This document shows, piece after piece, positions 51,280 to 59,707 of a stretch of 64,000 bases of DNA (the stretch's first letter is position 1; every line of letters begins with the position of its first letter). Position numbers and translations under genes: made by a program. The notes beneath the pieces are model-generated. The model saw only the letters and a list, made by a program, of their open reading frames with translations, ran no database searches and was not told the DNA's origin. Origin of the DNA: Effrenium voratum (lineage: Eukaryota; Sar; Dinophyceae; Suessiales; Symbiodiniaceae); the NCBI GenBank assembly GCA_963377175.1, contig CAUJNA010000186.1, positions 181,001 through 245,000 on the forward strand, in the 5' to 3' direction.

Positions 51280-53345
51280 AGCTTTGTCGCTGAGCTCGGA
51301 TCGGCTCCGTCTACAATGGAAGCAGCTAAAGCGATCGATGCTTATGGAGCTATGCCTGGCAATTGTACCCAACAATCCGATGGGCGACAGGCATATACTC
51401 AGGCGTTGTACAAGGGCATCAAGACATGGGTGCGCCTCCCCAAGTATTGCTGGACGAAAGGTTGGGCCTCGAAGTACAGCGATCCCGCGGTGCAACTGGT
51501 TCTTGCTCTGTATGGTCACCCGGATTCGGGGGGTCTATGGGAAAAGCATTGCGAAGACATTCTTCTGTCCCTTGCTTTCCGCCTTATATTATGGCATCCC
51601 AAACTTCGGCTCCTGCTCGCAGCGCGTGTCGATTTTAAGATGTCAGGTCCGATTCAAAATGTGGCAAAAGGGTGGGAGTTAATCTCTCCCAAGATCGACA
51701 TGGACCCACCTTCAGCAGTTGGCAGGTACCTCGGATGCGAACACGTTGTTATGGAGAAGGTTCGACTTTCACCGAACACCATCCTTTCGCTCATGTTTTC
51801 AATCATGACCTGGAGGATCCTTCCGATAAAACAGCAGCTGCAGCTCGTCGAAGTCAGGATTTCCTGAACTGGACGTTTCCCCCCGCAAGCTCAACGTACC
51901 TGCATTGTTGAAGAAATCCGGTCATGTCGTAGGTAACCAGCGTGACAGGCTTGTTCATGCAAGGTTGGTGCTCAAACAGTTCATCAATATACGAAAAACC
52001 TTTGGCTCGATTGGCTTTCTTAGCCAATGTTTTGTCCCTCACCTTCTTTACGGCCGCTGCCGCTAGGCGGGCATTAGCAACGTTCTCATGAAAGAAATAC
52101 GTGGTTCCCACCCAAAGAAAAGGAAACAGTTTGAACATGATCATCGTCTTCGTCGAAATGCCACTACTGTTGAGTAGCACCATCTTTGTCGAAGCATGGA
52201 TTGCATTCTGTGTGCCGCTCTCCTTGGCAACACCGTTAGGCGTGCGGCGAAACTTCCGCCTTGGCTGTTCATGCTGACAAACAACCACGCCATGTTCTGG
52301 ATAGTGTTCCAGACACTCCATTTCAAGATGACCGCGTTGCAAGACCAACCAAAGATGACACGGAGAAGAAGGGTGTTCTTCACCCCATCGCCTCCAAAAT
52401 TCTTATGAAGGTATTGTTTGCTGCGCGGATGGCCGGTGCGAGCGACCCAGGGACTGGCTTCTCGCGTCACAAAATGGTCCGTTGATTGTGATCAAACGCT
52501 CGATGTGCTATATTCATACCACAGTTGATCGCAAGATGCGCGATTTTGTTGGTGATCCTTCATCGCGAACCCGGCTTTGGTTATTTGCGGACTCAGGTCA
52601 TGCTGGCGAACATGATTCACGCAGCACATCACATGATTCACGCAGTACATCAGGATGCTTTTCTTGCATTGCTTGGTCCTAATACATATTATCCATTGAC
52701 TGCATTCTCGAAAAAGCAGTCCACAGCAATGTCATCCACGGAAGCTGAGGTGATTGCAGCAAAGGTTGCGTTGCGTGCTGTTGGACTGGGAATCGGCCAA
52801 GAAACCCAACATGCACCCTCACCCCATGAAGGGCTTCTGATTATTGGATAAGTGACATCATCAACGGATACATCGAATGACGACTGCCCGGTTAGGACCG
52901 AGGCCTTGTCTAGTACAAGATATACGGTTCAACTCTTCGGGGATGGCAGCATCGATCTCAATGTCTCCCGAATCGGTTCGGAACAACAGACCAACTCCAC
53001 ATGGACAGGCAAGACGTACTTCCTCATGCGGGGGGCTGGCGGGGCCGATCTTGACATCGAGGCCAAAGAGATCAGAGAAAACCTCACAGACTTTGATTAT
53101 GCTGGAAATGAACAAATTGGTAATGAGAACGTAACTCTCATCAACAACAGCTCTTTTGAAGGCATCTTCCTTGAGGACAACCAGGCCACTATCCGTATTC
53201 TTGAGAGTGGTCGGTCTCCAGCTTTTCGTCACACTGACAAGACACAACGTGTTAGTCTTGCTTGGTTGGCGAAACCTCACTCATGTGTCCACCGAACTTC
53301 AAGCTGTCGATATTCTTACAAAGCCTTTCACCAGGTGCTGAAAAG
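51280..53345 (+). pseudogene. Copia RT and RNase H, broken
   Basis: RT: DGRQAYTQALYKGIKTWVRL, LVLALYGHPDSGGLWEKHCE, then VGRYLGCEHVVMEKV up to about 51860. After the inverted block it resumes with GVLHPIASKILMKVLFAARM near 52375. RNase H: RLWLFADSGHAG near 52578, NTYYPLTAFSKKQST near 52680, SSTEAEVIAAKVALRA near 52733, and EDNQATIRILESGRSPAFRH near 53173 through ADILTKPFT near 53305. No catalytic Asp pair of RT could be placed. Several frameshifts. Confidence 0.7.
51862..52290 (-). other. Inverted block inside the second copia element
   Basis: Between two + strand RT blocks the expected sequence is found only on the minus strand: RAKGFSYIDELFEHQPCMNK, then VTYDMTGFLQQC and RYVELAG. This stretch belongs, in order, between the + strand ARRSQD (ending ~51860) and FQDDRVARPTKDD (~52318). 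The block limits are approximate. Confidence 0.55.
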
Positions 53346-53419
53346 TGGCAAAGGGGGGCTAAAACTCATGAACATCGCCAGCAAAATGGATCGCTCAGGT
53401 GTGCCGGCTGCTGTGCCGC

Positions 53420-54340
53420 CACGCCTGGAGAAATCCGAGGCCAGGAACACGGGGGTAACCCCAATCGTATCCTGGTTGAAGTTTGCTGTTCGCACGAGTC
53501 CAAGCTTGGTGACACTTCTCGTCGTTCTGCTGCCGGCTGCCACGTGATTCGGATTACACAGGATGATGATATACTTTCTCATGCTACGAGGAAACGTGTC
53601 ATCGACGAGGAGAAGAGTGTTCGTACCATGGGCAACAAAGCTACCATTCCTGTTTCGATATGGGCGAGCGTTCCTTGTACTGGTGGCACGGCATGGTCTC
53701 ATATCAACATGAATCATGACACGGCAAAAGAGAAGGTGAAACGACATCGATCAATTTACAAAACAATTTGGTCTGCGTTCGTTGATCTCGTGAATTCAAT
53801 GGAGTTTGCCAAACCATTGATCGCTATTGAATGGCCAAGAAGTTGCACCTATTGGAATGAGACTGCTGTGGACAAGTTTGTTCGAACAACATGACTTCTG
53901 TCAAGTTTGATGGTTGTACTGCGGGAGTTAAAACCAGTGATGGAATTCCCATGAAGAAACCATGGACTATTAAGACCAACATGCATTGCCTCCACAATTT
54001 TCTTGACGGAAGAATTTGCTCATGTACCGTTGAACATGCGGAAGGTAGGGGGCGGAATCTTCAGAATACCGAATCCGGCTACACGTATGTGATGACTGAC
54101 TTGATCCACACGGCTTTTGCTTATGCAGTGTCGGTCCAAGAGAAGGTGGCAAGTGCATTAATCCGGAAGTATGCAGTGAACGCGGTCTGGCGGGAGACAG
54201 TTGAGGAGGAACTTCGGCAGTGGGACATTGGCTATAAGGCTGATCTTGTCAAGGCTGGGCTACTTGCTGCAAGTCAGATAGGCAAGGTGAAGCGCAAGCG
54301 CGGCCCTTCGAATGTGAGCAGTGTGACTTCAAGGCTGTGA
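53420..54340 (+). pseudogene. Methyltransferase-like module A, 3' of copia element
   Basis: Reads ILVEVCCSHESKLGDTSRRS (53465-53526), GCHVIRITQDDDILSHA and IWASVPCTGGTAWSHIN near 53660-53710, then LIAIEWPRSCTYWNE near 53818. After a frameshift at about 53895 it continues KFDGCTAGVKTSDGIPMKKP. A Gly/Ser-rich SAM-like first motif followed by a PC motif resembles cytosine-C5 methyltransferases, but the ENV and other motifs are not clear. This module follows RNase H in related dinoflagellate copia elements as I know them. Function is inferred only. Confidence 0.45.
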
Positions 54341-54361
54341 CGAGCTGGCAAGTCAATTTGC

Positions 54362-55277
54362 ATGCAAGCACGGAGCCTTTTCCTTGGTCAGGTGCTATGT
54401 TTGCTGAAGGCACCTGTGTGGCTTGCCTCAAAATTCCATGACCGGCTGACATACAACGCAGGGACTTGCCTCCCGAAGCTTCAGGAAACCATGGTGGAAA
54501 TATCAAGAGACGAGATAAAGGATGCAGGCAAGGAAGCTCAACCACTTGCCGCAAGGCCACATAGATTTCCATGGCGGCGTCTTAGTGGCCCACTGCCTCC
54601 CACCCGACTGGAGTGGATCGCAGCGCTTGCAGAGCGGGGGAACCCTAAGATCTTGGCCCCTTTGGCCAAGATTGGCGACCATGAGGTCCCGGCCTTTGGG
54701 AGCAAGGTTTCTGAGTTGCCCCGTGGGGAGGAGCTTGTCAGAACTGAAGATGGCCCTTCTGACTCTGGTTGTGCTACGCCGCGTGCTATGCAAGGGGGAG
54801 AGCGCTTCATCTTGCACCTGTACTCGGGCAGTCGAAGAGCTGTGGGCCGAAGATCAGCAAGGAGCCGGTGGTTGCTCTTTCTGGGTCATCCCCTGAACAT
54901 TGTTTTTGGGAAGGAAGCTGATTTGTTGCGACCTGAGACTAGGGATTACTGGCGGATTCACATCGCTGCTCGTAGGGTGGCTGCTGTGATTGCAGCGCCC
55001 CCTTGCGAGACATGGAGCCGTGCTCGCCGGCGGCCGGTGCTGGAAAATGATGGTGGGCCAAAGCCGTTGAGGAGTGCAGCTCAGCCGTGGGGCAGTTGGT
55101 CGGTGCCTACCTGTTCCGGCTGAGTTGTTCATCCCATGCATCTGGCGCCTCTGGCACATGGCTCGGACTCTTGCTGCACCAGTTGCCCGGAGGTTACTTG
55201 TGAAGCAGCACACCTTTGGCGCGAGTTCAAGCAAGCCGACCCATTTCCTCTTCGTGAACGCACCTCGAACAGCCTAA
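54362..55277 (+). pseudogene. Methyltransferase-like module B (PPCETWS type), broken
   Basis: Reads ERFILHLYSGSRR near 54800 (motif I-like), PLNIVFGKEADLLRPETRDY near 54890, then VAAVIAAPPCETWSRARRRP (54978-55037; PPC resembles motif IV of C5 cytosine methyltransferases) and GPKPLRSAAQPWG. Shifts near 55085 lead to ELFIPCIWRLWHMARTLAAP and VKQHTFGASSSKPTHFLFVN in another frame (55117-55265), and on to RTAQAEEYPPRP. It differs from module A in sequence. Retroelements with cytosine methyltransferases are reported in Symbiodinium; whether this belongs to them is inference. Confidence 0.5.
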
Positions 55278-55483
55278 ATTCTTGTTGAGGAGGAGTTGCC
55301 GGTTGCTCAGAGGGACAAAGATAGAGCTGAAAGGACTGCGCAGGCCGAGGAATACCCGCCTCGCCCTTTTCCGCATTTGCATCAGCGGGGGATGTAGGGA
55401 AGAGACTCACTTACCGATGATGCTTCTTTTGTCACTCGCCTTCGTTAAAGTAAAAAGTACCGCGGGCTCCTCCTTTTGCCAGG

Positions 55484-55626
55484 TGTGAATTCTCCCTGTA
55501 ATTTGTATAGTTTGAAGCCAGGGTGTTGAACATGTTGTGCATGACCGGGCCATTCTGGTACGAGGGCCCTTGAGTCATAGCGCTCGAAGCGAAAAGTGAG
55601 AGCCCGATTTGCTTGCTACATTCACA
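55484..55626 (+). repeat. Probable 5' LTR of the third copia element
   Basis: Begins TGTGAATTCTCCC and ends TACATTCACA (TG...CA), one base before a tRNA-Met primer site. 143 bp is short but within the copia range. The 3' copy would be outside the window, so the left limit is only inferred. Confidence 0.45.
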
Positions 55627-55627
55627 T

Positions 55628-55638
55628 TGGTAGCGGAG
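55628..55638 (+). other. tRNA-iMet-type primer binding site
   Basis: TGGTAGCGGAG matches the complement of the initiator tRNA-Met 3' end (TGGTAGCAGAG) at ten of eleven bases. It lies one base after the inferred LTR end, the usual place for copia minus-strand priming. Confidence 0.5.
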
Positions 55639-55678
55639 CGTTGGTTGAACGACTCCGGGCAAGTCAGGGCGGTAGGTC

Positions 55679-58600
55679 ATGTCAGTGGCCGGGCTTCGTT
55701 TCAGCCCGGACCACGGCGCTCGTGCAACAGACCCTGCTGAAACTCGGAGTGGTTCATACATCTACGGTGGAGACCCCGCTGGTTTCCATGATTGGGAATT
55801 CCGCACCAAGCTTCGCTTGAGGATGTATGAGGAGTTTCTGAGAACCAAGAAAACAGCCAAGCGGACTGTGAAAGAAGAAGGAGAAGAAGAAGAAGAAGGT
55901 GGTTCTGCAGAAGCTGAGGAGGCCAAGGAGGCTTTTAGGGACACGAGGTCGGAGCTCACGCACCGGATTGTAGAAGGACTTCGGGGCGATGCGTTCTTGG
56001 TGGCCCGTGATCTCGGACTTGACGCCTTGAGTGAGCCGCAAGGTATTGAGAATTTGATCAAGCAAATGAGAGACATGGTTTTCCCAAGAGCCACTGAGGA
56101 AGCTCGTGAGCTGTTTCGTGTTGGTCAGAAACCTCAAGGAGCACTTTCCCGGCAGAGAGGGGAGAGTATGATCTCGTACATTTCTCGAAGGCGCAGATGG
56201 TGGAGGACCCTTGTGGAGATGGATCCAACGCTGTCGTTGTCTGAGCAGATGCGCTCAGAGTTGATGCTTGAGTTGGCGAACATCTCACACCAAGAGATCC
56301 TTGTGATCAGAGCCTGTTCGGAGGGCGGAAGAGAGCTGAGCAAGGTTGAAGAGGCCCTGATCAGGAATTACGGTGGAGTACATCTTCGAGAAGGAAGAGT
56401 GCTGGGCCCGTCTTCGACTGGGAAAGGAGGCTATCAGACAAAAGGTAAGGGAAAGTCTTCTTTTCACAGCTCTTCATCTTCGTCTGGCAGTGGTTACTGG
56501 CGAAGGTCCGCGCTTCCAGCTTGGTCAGGGTATCCTGAATGGGAAGAAGGGGAGCCCATGAATCCGCATGAAGAAGCTGAAGATGAAGGTTTCGGGTACA
56601 CAGTGGACGGTGGTGTTGACAAAACACCGATGACCGATCCTGAAGAGATGCCCGATTATGGCGAGTTTGAAGAGATAGGTGATGAAGGCGAGGCCACTGC
56701 TCTCAACGCCATGGAAGAGTTGGATGCGGAGAGCAGTGATCCGCTCAGTGTCGGAGAAGCCATTCAGCTGCAGCTGGCAGCGAATGCCGCCTTTGGTAAG
56801 GCCAAAGGAAAAGGGGGAAAAGGACCGAAAGGAAAAGGGAAAGGAAAGTTGGTTCGGTCACATCTGACACTGGAACAGCGCCGATCAAAGTTGAAAGAGT
56901 TGAAGAAGAGAAGCAAATGCCTCAGGTGTGGAGGGCACGGCCACTGGGCCGGTGACCCTGATTGCAAATTTCCGGGCCCAAAAATTAAAGGTGACAAGCC
57001 TGCTGGATCAGCATTTGTGGTTTATGACAGTGACACTTCAAGTGATCACGAGATTTGCTTGCAGGCAGGCCAGGCACCTGAAGGCGTGGCTTTGGTAGTG
57101 TCCAATTCCAGGTCGTCTAGATCAGGCAAGGGTTACACAAAGGCGAATGCGTCGGATTCTGTGCCTGTTCCACGGAGCCCACCTAGATCGTCTGACCCTG
57201 TGCCCATTCCCACGAATACCCCTTCCGAGGATCAAGATGCAGTCACGAGAAACAACAGAGCTCGAATCGTGGTTCGTGAGGGGGAGATGGATGAGGACCT
57301 GGAAGGCGGTGAGCAGAGGATGCTTCTCGGGAAGTACAAGGGAATGACATACCGGATTGTCATTCAAAGCCCTCAGTATGTAGCATGGGGATTGTCACAG
57401 AAGAAGCCATCGCAGGTTTTGCAATCTTTCCTCAGCTGGGTCATGAAGCATTACGTTGTTGAAGGAAGCACATTGACGAAGAGATCGCTTTTAGCTGTTC
57501 CCCCGGGCACGTACAACCCCATGGAAAAGCCATCTTCGTCAAGGAAGCCACCGAATCCACCCCTTGAGAAGTGTGTGGAATGCAAGTATTTCTCGTATCA
57601 AGGATCAACGGGATATACGGTTCGGAAAACTTGCAGAGATTGTGGCCATGCGACCACAACGAAACGGGAAGACAAACCAACTCATTCTGTTGAGAACTGT
57701 CCGCATGAGCTGGTTGATCACAGAGGTTCTTCCCGGTCGACGTTTCGAGTGTGGTGCAAGCAATGTGCTAGCTTCATCAGTGAGATGCCCATGGAAGATA
57801 GAAAGGAAATGAAGGCAACATCAAAGCAGGTTGAGCAGGCCAACATCATTGTGGCACCCATCATACAAGGACTTGCTTCAGCAGATGCCCAACATAGGTT
57901 GTCAGAAAGTCAAGTGGAGGAAATTGTAGGTACGTTTTCAGCGGTTGTGACCCAATCTCTCGCGGCAGGTGAGGAGCTGGCAGCTGCAGACCTGCACATC
58001 ATCCTGCAGGACTGTGTAGTGGAAGTGACGCAAGGGGGTGAGCCAGCATCACCACCCTGGGAAGCGGTCGCTTATCACGGGATGGACGACGAGATGAAAC
58101 CTGACACAGTGTCCGTTCAAAACTTTCCTGTTGTTGACATTTATGCAGAAGACGAAGAGGATATGTGGGGAGCGTTGGATGAGGGTTGCAACAGCACGGT
58201 CCACTCATCTTATTGGGCAGATGAGATGGAGAAGAGGCTTAGGAAGCAGGGCATGAGCATGCCATGGATTAACAAGGAAACGAAGAGGTTTACTGGTTTG
58301 GCCTCGAATGCGGTGACCTTGGGCATGCGAAGAATGCCGTTTGCGATGTGTTTGACCAATGATGAAGTTATTTCAGGCACTTTGGAGTCACATGAGTTGA
58401 ACTCTGGCAAGACACCTTTGTTGATTTCCTTGTATGCTCAAGCGACTCTGGGCTTGGTGAAGGACATGGGTGCAGGAACAGTCAACATCAAGGGACATGG
58501 CGAACTCAAAATCCACAGATGTTCACGAACAGGGCTGATGATGATTAACCTTTCGGAATTTCAGAAGTACCAGCAAGTTAGAAAACTGCCCAAATCAGTT

Positions 58601-59707
58601 CGTGCGCTCAGAGCTGAAGTGATTTTTCCTCCTGCGGCAATGGCTGGTGGTAAGGATGAGCCTGATTGTGTGCATCTCCTGCAGGGGACGTACAGGTACA
58701 ACAGGGTGCCGGAGTTGGTGTGCGACACTGGCACTGTGGTGTTCTCGGTGGGGCTGCGTTGGGATTTTGCCAACCACGAGATGATGAAGATGGAGAGAGA
58801 TCACGACGTGGTGATGGAGATCTTGCCGGAGAACCGCAGGAGTTTGCCGACGGTGATGCTGGACTGCAGGGGCATTCATGACCCTGATTGCGGCCGGTAT
58901 CGAGGACACGTTGGCAGGCATTTGCAGATCATCAAGGGGGTCTACACACTTGAGATGCGTGTTCTGTTGAGACGAGCCCTTGCTTTTTATCAGGAACATG
59001 GCGGTGCATGCAATGTGGTATTTGTATGTAAGAGCGGGCGTCATCGGAGTGTCTCCGGTGCGACCTTGTTTGGTGCAATGCTGTGCAGGATGGCTGAGGA
59101 CAACTGGCGCATTGTGCACTATCACAGTGACAGCTGGAGACGAATGGACTGCGGCGGTCATTGTGAGATGTGCAACATGACGGAGGCGAATGCGAACAAC
59201 CTGATTGAGATGGTGGAGAGTTCGTTCCCGAAGGGGCAGAGAAGCGCTCCCAAGCCGGCGGCTCCTCGAGTTTCGACGCCGAAGCCTGTGCTCATGAAGA
59301 TTCAGTCCAAGGCGAAACCCCAATCGGTGGTGAAGGAGAACCCGGTGAAGGTGCCAGCTGTTGAGGAGAAGAATCAGGAGATGGAGCAGTTGAAGGCCGA
59401 GGTGTCTCGGCTTGCTGGCATGGTGAAGGGACTGGTGGAGCGCGACAAGGCCAGGAGCTCGAGGGGCAGGTCACGGACACCTCTCAGGCGTGCGAGCCGA
59501 TCCACATCGTCGAGGACGTTGGAGTTGGGTAGTGCGCCATGGAGGGAGTTCGACAGCCGCGAGTCGCGAAAAAGGAAGGCAAGCTCACCGGAGACGATGA
59601 TTCTGCGGGGTCAGCGCGTGGTGACACGGACTTCATTGGCGATGTTGACCCTGATCGTTGTGGACCTGGAGATTTCTCGGCACGATCAACGAGACCATTT
59701 GAGATGA
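55679..59707 (+). CDS. Copia Gag-protease polyprotein with RapZ-C-like domain
   Basis: 1342 codons from the first ATG after the primer site. Residues ~60-75 are Glu-rich; ~100-240 look like a copia capsid; a Gly-Lys stretch precedes the zinc knuckle at 414-429 (CLRCGGHGHWAGDPDC). About 632-695 form a second Cys/His-rich zinc region (CVECKYF, TCRDCGHA, CPHELVDHRGS, WCKQC). The retropepsin region starts near D834 in ALDEGCNSTVHS, where DEGCNS stands in place of DTGA. Residues ~1040-1175 resemble the C-terminal half of bacterial RapZ: VMLDCRGIHDPDCGRYRGH at 1060-1078, VVFVCKSGRHRSVSGA (CKSGRHRS 1117-1124) and HYHSDSW 1147-1153. The tail is basic. The product would package RNA and process itself. 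The RapZ-like part is unexpected here. Confidence 0.75.
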   Translation: MSVAGLRFSPDHGARATDPAETRSGSYIYGGDPAGFHDWEFRTKLRLRMYEEFLRTKKTAKRTVKEEGEEEEEGGSAEAEEAKEAFRDTRSELTHRIVEGLRGDAFLVARDLGLDALSEPQGIENLIKQMRDMVFPRATEEARELFRVGQKPQGALSRQRGESMISYISRRRRWWRTLVEMDPTLSLSEQMRSELMLELANISHQEILVIRACSEGGRELSKVEEALIRNYGGVHLREGRVLGPSSTGKGGYQTKGKGKSSFHSSSSSSGSGYWRRSALPAWSGYPEWEEGEPMNPHEEAEDEGFGYTVDGGVDKTPMTDPEEMPDYGEFEEIGDEGEATALNAMEELDAESSDPLSVGEAIQLQLAANAAFGKAKGKGGKGPKGKGKGKLVRSHLTLEQRRSKLKELKKRSKCLRCGGHGHWAGDPDCKFPGPKIKGDKPAGSAFVVYDSDTSSDHEICLQAGQAPEGVALVVSNSRSSRSGKGYTKANASDSVPVPRSPPRSSDPVPIPTNTPSEDQDAVTRNNRARIVVREGEMDEDLEGGEQRMLLGKYKGMTYRIVIQSPQYVAWGLSQKKPSQVLQSFLSWVMKHYVVEGSTLTKRSLLAVPPGTYNPMEKPSSSRKPPNPPLEKCVECKYFSYQGSTGYTVRKTCRDCGHATTTKREDKPTHSVENCPHELVDHRGSSRSTFRVWCKQCASFISEMPMEDRKEMKATSKQVEQANIIVAPIIQGLASADAQHRLSESQVEEIVGTFSAVVTQSLAAGEELAAADLHIILQDCVVEVTQGGEPASPPWEAVAYHGMDDEMKPDTVSVQNFPVVDIYAEDEEDMWGALDEGCNSTVHSSYWADEMEKRLRKQGMSMPWINKETKRFTGLASNAVTLGMRRMPFAMCLTNDEVISGTLESHELNSGKTPLLISLYAQATLGLVKDMGAGTVNIKGHGELKIHRCSRTGLMMINLSEFQKYQQVRKLPKSVRALRAEVIFPPAAMAGGKDEPDCVHLLQGTYRYNRVPELVCDTGTVVFSVGLRWDFANHEMMKMERDHDVVMEILPENRRSLPTVMLDCRGIHDPDCGRYRGHVGRHLQIIKGVYTLEMRVLLRRALAFYQEHGGACNVVFVCKSGRHRSVSGATLFGAMLCRMAEDNWRIVHYHSDSWRRMDCGGHCEMCNMTEANANNLIEMVESSFPKGQRSAPKPAAPRVSTPKPVLMKIQSKAKPQSVVKENPVKVPAVEEKNQEMEQLKAEVSRLAGMVKGLVERDKARSSRGRSRTPLRRASRSTSSRTLELGSAPWREFDSRESRKRKASSPETMILRGQRVVTRTSLAMLTLIVVDLEISRHDQRDHLR

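Larger units (their letters stand above)
48592..53360 (+). mobile_element. Second decayed Ty1/copia-like element
   Basis: Gag-like start (MDGDPGVPPTEVRPTPDELA at 48592), integrase at 49.6-50.4 kb, RT at 51.3-52.5 kb and RNase H at 52.5-53.35 kb, in copia order and on the + strand. Frames change at least six times and a block inside RT is inverted. No LTR pair could be matched. It is of another subfamily than the elements at 9 and 55 kb: its RNase H reads STEAEVIAAKVALRAVGL and its integrase reads GDHLTADHLI. Confidence 0.75.

Noticed and set aside
58595..59323. Minus-strand ORF of 242 codons opposite the RapZ-like domain
   Set aside because: Shadow of a well-supported plus-strand ORF; His/Arg-rich with no domain.
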